From Aedes albopictus (Eukaryota > Arthropoda > Insecta > Diptera > Culicidae): DNA of 64,000 nt. Shown here one piece after another: positions 10,850 through 20,990 of the stretch; position 1 is the first letter of the stretch, and every line of letters begins with the position of its first letter. The notes under the pieces are model-generated. The model worked only from the letters and a program-made list of their open reading frames with translations, searched no databases and was not told the origin of the DNA. The position numbers and the translations under genes were made by a program. Location of the stretch: the NCBI RefSeq assembly GCF_035046485.1, contig NC_085136.1, positions 328,192,227 to 328,256,226 of the forward strand, written 5' to 3'.

Positions 10850-12960
10850 CTCCGCTTTAATGCAGTGGTTGAGGATCAAGTGGGAAATTTGATTTACAAA
10901 TGTTGGAAGATTGAACATATTGCCGATTTTGTTACCCCTCCTAAACCCCCCCCCCCCCCCCTGTTAGAGCTTGTTCGGGTCAAAGATTTACATTAACATT
11001 GACAATAAAATAATCTTCAACTCACAATGTTAAATTTAGATCGAGATTGTTTGTACCATAAATCTGCAAATCAGAACCAGAGTATCACCTGACAGAAATC
11101 ACAAAAGTGGCAGCTAGCTGGTATAATTTAATTCTAATTCAGTAATCAGTTGTTCCGCATGTTCAATCTGTTCATTTCCCGTCAGCAAAATTCATGACCA
11201 ACTTTCACTCCCCTCCATCAAACATTTACTTTCGCATAACTCAGCATGAAAACAAATTAGATTATCGTATCATTTCTCACGCAATAACCTATCGAAACTA
11301 CCCGGTACCCAACCCGGCCAAATCAACCATTCAAACACACGGACACGGACACAGCGGCGTGGCGGTGGCGCTAGGCAGTAAAACAAAAACCACCCCTCCC
11401 TTGGACCGCACTTTTCCCACCCCACCTTGCATGCAAGTGACCTACCCCAAATAGCTGTTTACTTTCCGATCGTAAAACTCCCATCCATCATCATCGGCGG
11501 AATCGAAACGACCTGCGGGGAAAAAGCGACACCCTGCATACCAAAACACTTCTGTGGAACTGTCGACTACGGAGGAAAAAAAAAACAAAATCATTCCGAA
11601 TGGAGCCATCAAAGCGTGAGTGAAATGTCCGCTGGTGCATAAATGCTAATATTATCCTAGAAAACAAAACCAAACGACCGACTGATTGAGACATGAAAAA
11701 GAGAAACAATAAAAATACGCTTATTATCCCTTCACATATTCGACGGAAGGCGGGGGAAATTGTGAATAGCGACATACCCTTCGACCCACTCACCGACGAC
11801 GACGACGACGACCGGAGCAGCGCGGCATGTCTTGTTTAAACATATCTAATAACGCGCCCCGGTCCTCATGAATTATTCAGCCTCTAATATCCGAAGGTCC
11901 GTCCGACTTCTTCCCGCAGTAGGGGAATGCCACCACCTTGCCTCGCACTTTCTCTATCAAAAGTGACGAAAGACGCGCGCGCTGGCCTCCAAGCTCACCG
12001 AAAGTCACAGCAGCTTCTTACACAAAACCCTATTGCTTGACTGTTTATTGGGATGTGGGTTTCAAAAGAGGGTCGTTGGTATGAAATGATCCACATGGAG
12101 ATGCAGAGTAGTTCTACACAGCAAAACATTCTGAAAATTACATCCGTCGTAACTAATTTGACATATACATTTCTTTTGCTCAATTTTACATTAAACAATT
12201 TCTTGTATGGAATCTTGAACGCAAGCTTCATACTGAGAGCAAGCCTTAATTTTAAAAACTGATGGGAAAATGCGTGCGATATGACGCGATCCTTTTGTTT
12301 CAAGTTATATGATGTAACATGTTTTATCCGTGTAGGTATTTGTCTTGATGAAAATCAAACGTTCAGACTTTTCCATCTTTCTGCCGATTACAAAGACGAG
12401 TGGTCAACACTTCAAAATTGTTCTAGCCTTCAGAAAACTAGAGTGCATTTCACCCTCCCCCTCCCCCATGCAAGAAGTGAGAAATTGGATCGCAGCTCTT
12501 GAGAATCTAGCAGCTCCTCTTCCCAACGCCACTACTGACTGGTGTGGAAGAGCGAAGAGGAATGTCTGTGTATGTATAAATATAAATTTCGTTATTTTTC
12601 ATGATACCCCCACCGACCGACCGAGCGAGCAAGCGTGCGGGTTCTCATTCTCATACATGGAATGACATTTTTACGACAGCTTTGCATGATGGCACTACTG
12701 GCTCATATGGTCGCCCCTTTCGGTTCGGCACTGACTGGCTAGGTTGCTGCTGTTGTTGCTTCTGCTGTTGGCAAACTTTGTGTCCCACTATTTACTTGCG
12801 GGACCCGAGCAGAAACAAGGATCAAGTTTGGTCGAAATTTTAAGAATAATCAGATGAACTAGTGAAATCCCAGTATAACTGATTCAGTGGGTCAAGGATT
12901 TTTATGTTCAATTATTCTATTCTTCAAACAATAGTTATCGTCTCCTCAAATTCAACTCAA
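10850..12960. other. Non-repetitive island; no gene supported
   Basis: Holds a 16-C run (10946-10961), a CA/CG-rich part near 11335-11420, a short GAC repeat near 11795-11811 and mixed-composition sequence without short-period structure. Frames of 69-106 codons lack recognisable domains and have stops nearby on all sides. Its composition differs from the surrounding arrays, so it is a candidate for host unique DNA such as intron or regulatory sequence. I cannot name a gene. Confidence 0.45.
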
Positions 12961-13500
12961 ACCCTTCCCCCTCCTCCCAACTCTCTTTTACTCTTAGAGT
13001 TTTTGTTCCTCGTAGACTAATACCTTCCTCTACACCTTTCCTATAGAACTGATTTTGCTCCCTAACAAATTTCTCTAATGCCGTTTTAGTTCTCCTTCAC
13101 TTTTGAGCCCCTCCAAATACCTCTAGATCTCGTATAAACTCCATGCTTTTTTCTTCTTTTTTTATTTTTTTTTATTTATTTTTCTTTTTTTTCTGCATTG
13201 GGACTCCTTTCTTGCCTTTCATTTAAAACAAACTCCCTTACGAAACATCTTTGAGCTCTTCTCTTTTTGAATTCGCCTTTGCTGCCTCTGAAGCCCCTTT
13301 TCCCCACCATCGTTTGCCGAGGAGTAAATATTGTACTCGCTATCCCTCTTTAACTCCGATGATCCACACTTTTGTCTGTAACCCATCCTCAAATCACATG
13401 ACGCTTACAGTTTAACCCCCTGCCTACAGCTCAGTTAAACTATTTTTTGACTTCTTCGTCTTATGCAGATCCAATAATACCCTGTTTTCTCTTTTAGTCT
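12961..13500 (+). repeat. Pyrimidine-rich degenerate tract
   Basis: A C/T-dominated stretch with runs such as CCCTTCCCCCTCCTCCC and TTTTTTTATTTATTTTTC. No clear unit length and no plausible coding frame. Confidence 0.6.
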
Positions 13501-13712
13501 CTTCCTTCAACAACCTCCTGGGTTTCGTCCTTACCAGCATCTTCATTGGCCTTATCATTTGAGCTCGCTATTATCAACCCCATCCAGTGTTGATGATTCC
13601 ACAGATTAATCGCCATCTTAATATGTTTCCTGTGCACCCCTAGATAAGCATAGAGCCTACGTGAAAGATCCTTTAACATCAACCATATTTGTAGGTACAA
13701 CTTCATCGATGG

Positions 13713-13801
13713 TCAATGGTGGCTGTCAGGAGGAGTTTTGTTGAACAGTAAACAAACAAAAATGAAACGAAGTGCTCTCTCCTCCAGGTAGCCACCATTG
13801 A
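13713..13801. repeat. Imperfect inverted repeat, 23-bp arms
   Basis: Left arm TCAATGGTGGCTGTCAGGAG (then GAG) at 13713-13735 pairs with the right arm ending GGTAGCCACCATTGA at 13779-13801. The spacer is ~43 bp. Likely a short MITE or hairpin; flanking duplications are not clear. Confidence 0.6.
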
Positions 13802-13994
13802 TTATTTTGTCTGACAGCAAATGCCCTTCCCGGTTTTTGCACATGGCAGGTTCAGTACCTTTGAAAAGAAAAAGAAAACTTTCGCATATCATTCCGATCC
13901 ATGCTTTCCTGCGCTTCAGCAATCACACTCTCTTTGTGCTGCCGTTTATTTTTTTTGCTGTGAGTGGACTTGTTTCTCTTCCGCCATTGCCATT

Positions 13995-15955
13995 TCAACG
14001 CCCCATGGAAAAGACTTTAATATTTTTACAAAATATTTCTGTAATTTACGCGGGACTTTGCCCGACAGGAATTCTTTTAAGCAAGAACTCTTCTAAGGAT
14101 TCTTCAGAGAATTGCTTAAAATATGTCTCTGCCCATGTACTTCTTTAGAATTTTTAGACATTATTTTCATAGGTTCTATCGTGATTTATCAATTGTTTTC
14201 CGGAATGTTTATAGAAAGAAGAATCTCGCAGGATATTCTAGATCCGATTTCAGCAAGAATTCCTACAAAGATTCCACCAGGTATCCGGAATGAATTAGTA
14301 ACCGTGTATTTCACCGAATAATTTTTCCATAATTTTTTTCAGGTCTTTTTCAAGAAATTTCTCAAGAGAATCATCTTGAAATTAGCCCACTACTTTTTTT
14401 TATTTCTTCAAAAATACCTCCAGAAATACTTCCTGGGATTCTATAGGAAACTCCTTCAAGGATTGCTACAGAAGTTCATGCATGTGTTCCTCCATTTGTG
14501 AAGGAATTTTGCCAGAAGTTTTTCTTTGGGATTTCTACAGGAATTTTCATAAATTCCTTCAGAGGTTTTTCCAGGTATTCGTCTAAAGATTTTTCTAAAT
14601 GGTGCAGTTCCAGATGTTTTTATTTTCACATAAATCAGAGATTCTCTCAGAGACTCTTTGAAAAGTTCCCTAGGGTTTTACTTTCGAAATTCAAATTTTT
14701 TCTGGAACTATTTCAGAAACAATTGTTGCAATTTCTCCAGATGTTTTTTTTTTTTCAGGTATAACTCCATACATTCTAAGTTTTGTTTAAGCATTTATTT
14801 AGATATTCCTCTAGAAAATTTTCTAGTGATTTTCTGGAATTTTCCATAGGAGGTTTTCCAGAAGTTCTGGAATTACTTTCAGACCTCTTTGCAGGAATTC
14901 TTCCAGATTTATTTCCGGTCATGCTTCGGGAATTTCTTCAAAGATTCTTTCAGCAATTCCTGCAAAAACATACTCCAAAATTTATTCCTTTGCACTCTGC
15001 ATGAAATTTGTAATGAATTTCTTCTTTAAATACTTTAAGAAGGTTTTTCAGTTCTTTTACATTCATATAAATAACTTCAAAAATATTATATTATTTTAGA
15101 AATTTCTTCGGTAGTTCTTTAACAAATCCCTCCACGATTTTTCATTGTTTCTGATTCTGGATTTTTTTCAGAAATTTCTCCAGGTAGTCTTTAAGATTTT
15201 TTTGTGAACTTCTCCCTTCACAAATTCTTCCAAGGGTTTCTTCGGAAAACCATCCGGCGATTCGTTTGAAACAAACTGCGAAAATTCTTTTGGGCTTTAT
15301 CTATTTTTTCTCACGTATTCTCTTACTTGCCATACAGGTTAGACTAAAAGGCCAAGCACTTTCCCAGCCATGGATTCAGGAGTTTTGCACAGTTAATTTC
15401 AGGAGTTGCTTCAAACATTTTTGTTCAGGCATCCCTCCAGAAAATTTCTTCAGGGTTTCTTTCCAGGACTCATACTGGTTTACATTGTTTCTGATAGAAT
15501 TTTTGTAAAATTTCTGGAGGAATATCTGAAACAGTTCCTGCAGAAAAGTGGTATGTCTGACTGAATCGCAGGAGCAATTTCTTGAAAAAAAAAACTTTTG
15601 CAGGAATCCTTGAAGAAACATTTTCAAAAAGCTACTGCAGTAGCCCTTGGCAGAATTTCGGAAGGAGTCTTTGTAGGTTTTTTTTAATTAATCTAAACGA
15701 ATTTCTGAAAAAAAAATCCATGATCAGCTTTTTTAAGAAATCCGTAGCTGAAAGTCCAGAAGAAATCCCAACAATCATTACAAAGAAAGTGGACGTATTT
15801 TTTTGTAGGAATCCTTGGAAAATTCTGAAAAAAAAACTTCAGTGGAGTCCGAAGGAATACTTGGAGATATATCTGAAGAAACTCATCAGGAAACCCTTGT
15901 TGGAATTCTTAAAAGCGGCGATCTCAAGGGTGTCTCAGGGAGCATCGGGATGATG
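13995..15955. repeat. 12-bp-period array with strand switch at ~15.55 kb
   Basis: From ~13995 to ~15545 units read in the CTTCAG orientation (for example TTCTCCAGGTAG, GAATTTCTTCAA). From ~15560 to ~15955 they read in the CTGAAG orientation (for example GAATACTTGGAG, ATATATCTGAAG). The junction holds ~20 bp of other sequence around TATGTCTGACTG. F/K/S-rich frames of 60-123 codons are by-products. Confidence 0.7.
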
Positions 15956-17040
15956 TTAAGGGTCTTACAGGAGGGTTTAGGATTTTTGGGACATTAAGCA
16001 GAGGGATTCGAAATGGTTTCAGCCGGGCAAGACTGCGGAGGTGTTTCAGGGAATTTCAGGAGTTTCAGAAGACATTTAGAAGGGGGTTTTAGGATGTTTC
16101 AGTAAGGCTATGGAAGGCTTTGGGATGGATCCAAAAAGAACTTCTAAGGTGTTCCATGGGAGTTTCATAGTGACCTTTTAGGAGGTATCGCAAAGGGATT
16201 CTTTATGGCTCTACGTCCACACTGGGACTTGGCCTGTCTCGCAGTTATTAATTGTTTTGCCTGCTATTGCATGAATTTGTATATTGTGAGGCAAGTAATG
16301 ATACTCTATGCCCAGGAAGCCGAGAAAATTTTCCCGACCGGAACGGGAATCGAACCCGTCGTCTCCGGATTGGCGATCCATAGCCCTAACCACTAGGCTA
16401 ACTGGAGACCCAAAGGGGTCTTAGTGACTGTTAAGGGGTTTCAGTGATGTTTTATGTGATTTGCAAAAGTTTCAGTAATGTTTCTGGGTGATTTTTGGGC
16501 TTTTTAGAAGACATCCAGACAAACTTTTACTGATCAAACTTACTGAACAAGCTATTAGTAAAACATTACATTTTATCGGAGATCAATTACGCAGTCTTGT
16601 TGAAAAGAGAAGCTCAATGCCTTTTAGCGGTATTGTAACCTTCATTAGGGTACTGAGTCAGAGGTACCCAATTAGATTTTTACCTAGATGGATTCACTAT
16701 CTAAATAGATTCATTCTATTGCCTTAATTGATTTTCAGGTTGCAAAGAAGTTCAAAGAGGACCCAAGAAACATTTCTTAGATTTGAAGAGGTTCTCAGAA
16801 CCATCAGAAAACCAAAATAAGAGGTTTAGGGTTTTATGACGGTTTGCAAAACCTCTTAATGACTTAACCATCAAGATGTTACTTGGGAAGTAACTCTATT
16901 CTTAAGGAGATTTTTAGGGGGCCATGCGGAATTTCAGAGGGCTTTCATGGGAGTTTTGGGGAGGGGCGTTTTTTGCGTTTCAAAAGTTGAGAGGTTAGGG
17001 GGCTACAGTTGCATTTCAGAAGGTTTCGAAGTAGTTTCGT
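15956..17040 (-). repeat. ~11-bp-period G-rich array (GTTTCAG orientation)
   Basis: The 12-bp array passes without a clear break into GT/GG-rich units such as GGGTCTTACAGGAGG and GGTTTCAG. The opposite orientation appears at 17.3 kb. A SINE (16201-16410) interrupts it. No gene. Confidence 0.6.
16201..16410 (-). mobile_element. tRNA-derived SINE (Feilai-like), with A and B boxes
   Basis: Read on the minus strand it starts with a tRNA-like head containing box A TAGCCTAGTGGTTAGG and box B GGTTCGATTCC, then a body shared with the copy at 31.2 kb (TGCCTCACAATATACAAATT and GGCCAAGTCCCAGTG). Flanks CAAAGGGATT and CAAAGGGGTC look like a TSD with a mismatch. RNA polymerase III promoter boxes are intact to the eye. 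Confidence 0.8.
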
Positions 17041-17290
17041 GGGTTACAAAAAATATAACAATCATTGCACTAAATATGTTACGAAATTTTGTTATAAGCA
17101 ATTATATTAACATGCATAATGTAACACAAGTTTTATTATAATTTTGTAAATAAAATCAGAACAAATGTTATCATAATTTTGTTATAAATATTCCCATAGA
17201 AAAATCCTTACAACAAAATTATATCAACCTCTGTTATTTCTAACAACAGTTGTCATAATTGTTTTATAATCTTGTTATGTGCTTCTAGTC
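17041..17290. repeat. AT-rich block with recurrent TTGTTATAA motifs
   Basis: Many TTATAACA/TGTTATAA words, compositionally like the inside of the TIR element at 17600-18107. It ends near AGTCGGGTTG, possibly a diverged end of the same family. Limits uncertain. Confidence 0.5.
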
Positions 17291-17299
17291 GGGTTGAGG

Positions 17300-18296
17300 C
17301 GTGTTCAAAGAGGTCATATGTCATAGGTCATAGGGCTCCTCTACATCCCCTCAAAACCTCTTATAACGCCCCTGAGAGCCTCAGGAATCCTCCAATAGGA
17401 CTCTTAAACCCGCTGAAAATAATCTGAAACTTCCTGTAATGCCATTGAAACCCCCTGAAACCCCCATCGGGCCAAATGTAACGCACCTGAGACGCTCCGA
17501 AACGCCTCTGTGAAAGGCCACCGAAAACATCCTAAAACCCCTCGAACCCCATATAACTCATCTAAGACCCTTCGAATCTTCCAAAAACGCCTCTATAAAC
17601 CCGAGCAGAAGAGAATATCAAAATCATAATATAACATGATATTTCGGCATAATAACTGTATAATGGAATTAGTATTTTTTATGTTATTAGCATATCTTAT
17701 TATGTTATTAACTTGTCTGTCATAAGCGGCAAAATAACAAAAATCATAACAGAAAAATCTTCCTGGAAGACCAATTTAATAACATATTTTGATAGATTCA
17801 ATAACAACCTAATAACAATGAATCGTGCAGTGAATTTGGAAACTTGTTATTATTGTGTTATAACTTATCACTTATTTATACATTTTCAATAGTATAATAA
17901 TAACAAAACTTGGTCTACAACAAAGTATATTACTGAAATGTTATTAAGTAGATGAATCGTAAAAACTTGATCATAACAAAATAAGATTTCCTAACAAAAC
18001 ATGTTTTAAAAAAGTAATACTTTTATAAGTTATTAATAACAAATTATGATTTAAAAACAGGCTCTGTGATTCTTTTGTAATGAATTTGATATTTTCCTCT
18101 GCTCGGGAAGCTTCCGGATCCTATGGAAAATCCTCAGAAACATCCTGAAACTTTCTTGGACCATCTGTAGCGCACCTGAGACCCTCCGAAACCCCCGAAA
18201 ACTCCTCTGAAGCCCCCTTTAACGCTTCTGAACCACCGCCCCTCATGTACATCCCTTCAGGCTTCAGGGTGTTTTAGAAGTGTATCATGAGCATTC
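17300..18296 (+). repeat. ~11-bp-period C-rich array (CTGAAAC orientation)
   Basis: Units such as CCTGAAACCCC and CTGAAACTTCC, i.e. the reverse of the array at 15.96-17.04 kb. Interrupted by the AT-rich TIR element at 17600-18107. Confidence 0.65.
17600..18107. mobile_element. 508-bp MITE with 23-bp terminal inverted repeats (CCCGAGCAG)
   Basis: Left end CCCGAGCAGAAGAGAATATC (then AAA) is the inverse of the right end, which reads CCCGAGCAGAGGAAAATATC (then AAA) on the minus strand; there are two mismatches. The interior is very AT-rich with repeated TAATAACA and CATAACAAA words and no coding frame. TSD not certain (flanks TAAA and AAGC). Confidence 0.8.
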
Positions 18297-18299
18297 TAG

Positions 18300-18460
18300 G
18301 GGGCTGTCCATAAACCACGTGGTCATTTTTTTGGGACTTTTCAACCCCCCCCGCGTGGTCATTAGTCCATACAATTTTTTTTATTTGTCCATACAAAATG
18401 GTCATTGGCCGAAACCCCCCCCCCCCCCCCCTTATGACCACGTGGTTTATGGACAGCCCC
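18300..18460. mobile_element. 161-bp palindromic MITE (GGGGCTGTCCATAAACCACG)
   Basis: The two ends are near-perfect inverse repeats of over 20 bp (GGGGCTGTCCATAAACCACG outermost), with C runs inside. Flanked by TAG on both sides (18297-18299 and 18461-18463). The second full copy at 39795-39960 has a TTG duplication, so a 3-bp TSD is supported twice. GGG-starting ends and 3-bp duplications suggest PIF/Harbinger, by inference. Confidence 0.88.
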
Positions 18461-18463
18461 TAG

Positions 18464-18995
18464 GGAGACTTCAGATGGGTTGGAGGGGATTTAAGGTTGT
18501 TTCAAGTGTATTTCAAGACATTTCAGTGGTGTTGCAAGTTGACTTCAGGGGTTCCAAAAGAATTAGAATGTGTAATAAAATATCAGAAGCGTTTAAGGGG
18601 GCTTCAGAAGGATTCCGGTTTAGGGTCGTTTTATGAACGTTTTAAGGATATTCTGGCATTACTTACCCTAGAACCTCTGCAAACCCCCTGGTAACCTACT
18701 AGACTGGAACACCCAAAATGCTCTCAAACGCTCCTAATTCCCCCTAAAATTCCCATCAATCTACTTTGAAGCCTGAATCACTAATGAATCGCCATAAAAC
18801 CCCCTGAAATGCTCCTTAAACTTCCTCGAACTCCCACAAATGCCTCTAATAACACCTAAATACCTGGATACCCCCTAGATCGGCTAGATGAACTCTGAAA
18901 TGCACAGCAAATACCCTGAAAACCCAGAAGTCCTCTGAGTCCCCGTGATAGACCCATAAAACCTCATGAAACACCTCCTAAAATTCATCTGAAAT
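18464..18995. repeat. ~11-bp-period array with strand switch at ~18.65 kb
   Basis: The first part is in the GTTTCAG orientation (GGTTGTTTCAAGTGTATTTC); the second part is in the C-rich CTGAAAC orientation (CCCTAGAACC, CCTGAAAACCC). No gene. Confidence 0.6.
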
Positions 18996-18999
18996 CTCC

Positions 19000-20290
19000 A
19001 AATACGCCACCAGGGTAAGGTGAGATATGATAAGATTTTCTCGACAAACCATGAGGAATTCTTTCTGGGATTTGTACAGGGATTCCTCTCGAGATTCTAT
19101 CCATGATTCCTCCAGATGATGCTTTCGGAATCCGTGAAGGGATTTCTCCTGGAATCCCTTCAACAATTGCTTTAGAAATCCCTGTAAGGATTCTTTTAGG
19201 AATTCTAGTCAGCATTCCTTCAAGGATTACTGTTTGAACTCCTTTAAAGATTTCCTTAGGGATTTCTTGAAAAAAAAATGATGCTCCAGAAACTACTGCT
19301 GGGTTTTTTTTTTTCGAAAAAGAATATGAATGAATATAGATCTCTGCCAAGATTTCTTCAAGCAATCCTGAAGAGATTCTTTAAGGTGTCTGTGTCGGAA
19401 TTCTTGATGGTATTCCTTCAAAAAGAATTCCCGGGCTTTTCCAGGCATTTATTTAACAATTAATTCAAGCATTTCCTCTATGATTCGTTAAGGAATTCCC
19501 GCTCAGGTTTAACCTCAGGGATTTCTGCCGGAATTGCTTTAGAAAACTCTGACAAAATTATTTTATACATCCTAATCTAACATCCTAACTAATATTTCTG
19601 CTGGGAACACTTCACGCATTACTCCAGATATTCATTCAGAGATACGGCATCAACATCTCCATGCTTTTCGATACACCAAAGCTTTGGGTCAAATTTTATA
19701 TTTCACGTATAATTCAATGCTACTACTAGTCAGAGAACAGAGACAGCTATGGAAGACGGTTTTATTCCCAAAAGCGTGTAACGCCCTATTAAAATGTTAA
19801 AGCCCATTTCCTGCCAAGATATATGTTATTCAGAGAACGTGGCAGTATACGTGGCAGGGTTTCCGGCTGGTATTCCTCAAAAGATTTTTCCCGAGATTTA
19901 TCAGAGTTCCCTCCCCACGAGTTTTTCCGGTATAACTTCAGTGTTTTCTCTCAGGATTCTTCAATGATTCCTTCCGGGATTCTTCTGGGATTGCATCTGA
20001 GATCTCTCATGGGATACAATTTGTAATTCCTGCCAAGATTCCGCCCAAATATTCCACTCTGGAGTTGTCCAACAATTAATCTAGAAAACCCTCCCAAGCT
20101 ACTATCAGTGATTCCTACCTGTATTCCAGTAGAGATTTCTTCCATGATTTTTCCAGGAACTTCTTCTTGGATTCTTAACGAGATTTGTCTAGTATTTCTG
20201 CACTAGATTTTTTCAGAGATTCTTTACGGGATGCATCCAAAAATTTCTTCCAGAACTTTTCTAGAGATTCCTCCCGTGATTTCTTCAATT
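19000..20290 (-). repeat. 12-bp-period array (CTTCAG orientation)
   Basis: At 19090-19270 the units align exactly in 12s (GATTTCTCCTGG, AATCCCTTCAAC, AATTGCTTTAGA, AATCCCTGTAAG). An interruption of other sequence lies at ~19560-19840. The 126-codon minus frame at 18985-19365 is a by-product. Confidence 0.75.
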
Positions 20291-20329
20291 TAAACAACTG
20301 AAAGTGAGTGCCTATCTACGATATATACC

Positions 20330-20412
20330 TAAGTGCAAAATAGTCATCGGCAGAGGAAGCTGTCAGTTTATATCCGAGGAAGTGCTCAAGCTCATAGAAC
20401 ACTAAGCTTTAG
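20330..20412 (+). mobile_element. SINE fragment
   Basis: Matches the middle of the SINE at 20692-20979 (GTGCAAAATAGTCATCGGCA and CTCATAGAACACTAAGCTT). Lacks head and tail. Confidence 0.65.
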
Positions 20413-20461
20413 AAAAAAAAAGGGTTCCAGTGGGAAGGGTACGCCATTAAAAAGAAGTAGA

Positions 20462-20582
20462 AAAGAAGAAGAATCAGGAGAAGAAGAAGAAGAAGAATAA
20501 GAAGAAGAAGGAGAAGAAGAAGAAGAAGAAGAAGAAGAAGAAGAAGAAGAAGAAGAAGAAGAAGAAGAAGAAGAAGAAGAAG
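20462..20582 (+). repeat. GAA trinucleotide microsatellite
   Basis: Nearly pure (GAA)n, slightly interrupted at the left end. The poly-Ser and poly-Phe frames on the minus strand are produced by it. Confidence 0.95.
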
Positions 20583-20691
20583 GTAAAGGATTTGACCATG
20601 GATTGCGTAGAAAGTAGAGTAGTAGAATATGCAGCAAAGGCTTCAAATCTCATAGGCGGTTTTGTAAAATTCACTAAAACACGTTTAAACT

Positions 20692-20979
20692 AACCATATA
20701 GCCGAGGCGGTAAACGCACGGGTATTCAGCATGACCATGATGAGGGCGACGGGTTCGATTGCCGGTCGGTCCAGGATCTTTTCGTAAAGGAAATTTCCTT
20801 GACTTCCTTGGGCATAGAGTATCTTCGTGCCTGCCACACGATATACGCATGCAAAATGGTCATTGGCAGAGAAAGCTCTCAGTTAATAACTGTGGAAGTG
20901 CTCATAGAACACTAAGCTGAGAAGCAGGCTTTGTCCCAATGAGGACATTACGCCAAGAGAGAGAGAGAGAGAGAGAGAT
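20692..20979 (+). mobile_element. Full-length Feilai-like SINE with 11-bp TSD
   Basis: Head with box A (TAGCCGAGGCGG) and box B (GGTTCGATTGCC), body ending GGACATTACGCCAAGAG and a GA-rich tail. Flanked on both sides by ACGTTTAAACT (20681-20691 and 20980-20990). This is the best complete SINE in the window. Confidence 0.9.
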
Positions 20980-20990
20980 ACGTTTAAACT

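Noticed and set aside
16330..16410. A genuine tRNA gene on the minus strand
   Set aside because: Boxes A and B are present, but the cloverleaf is incomplete and it continues into a SINE body shared with other copies.
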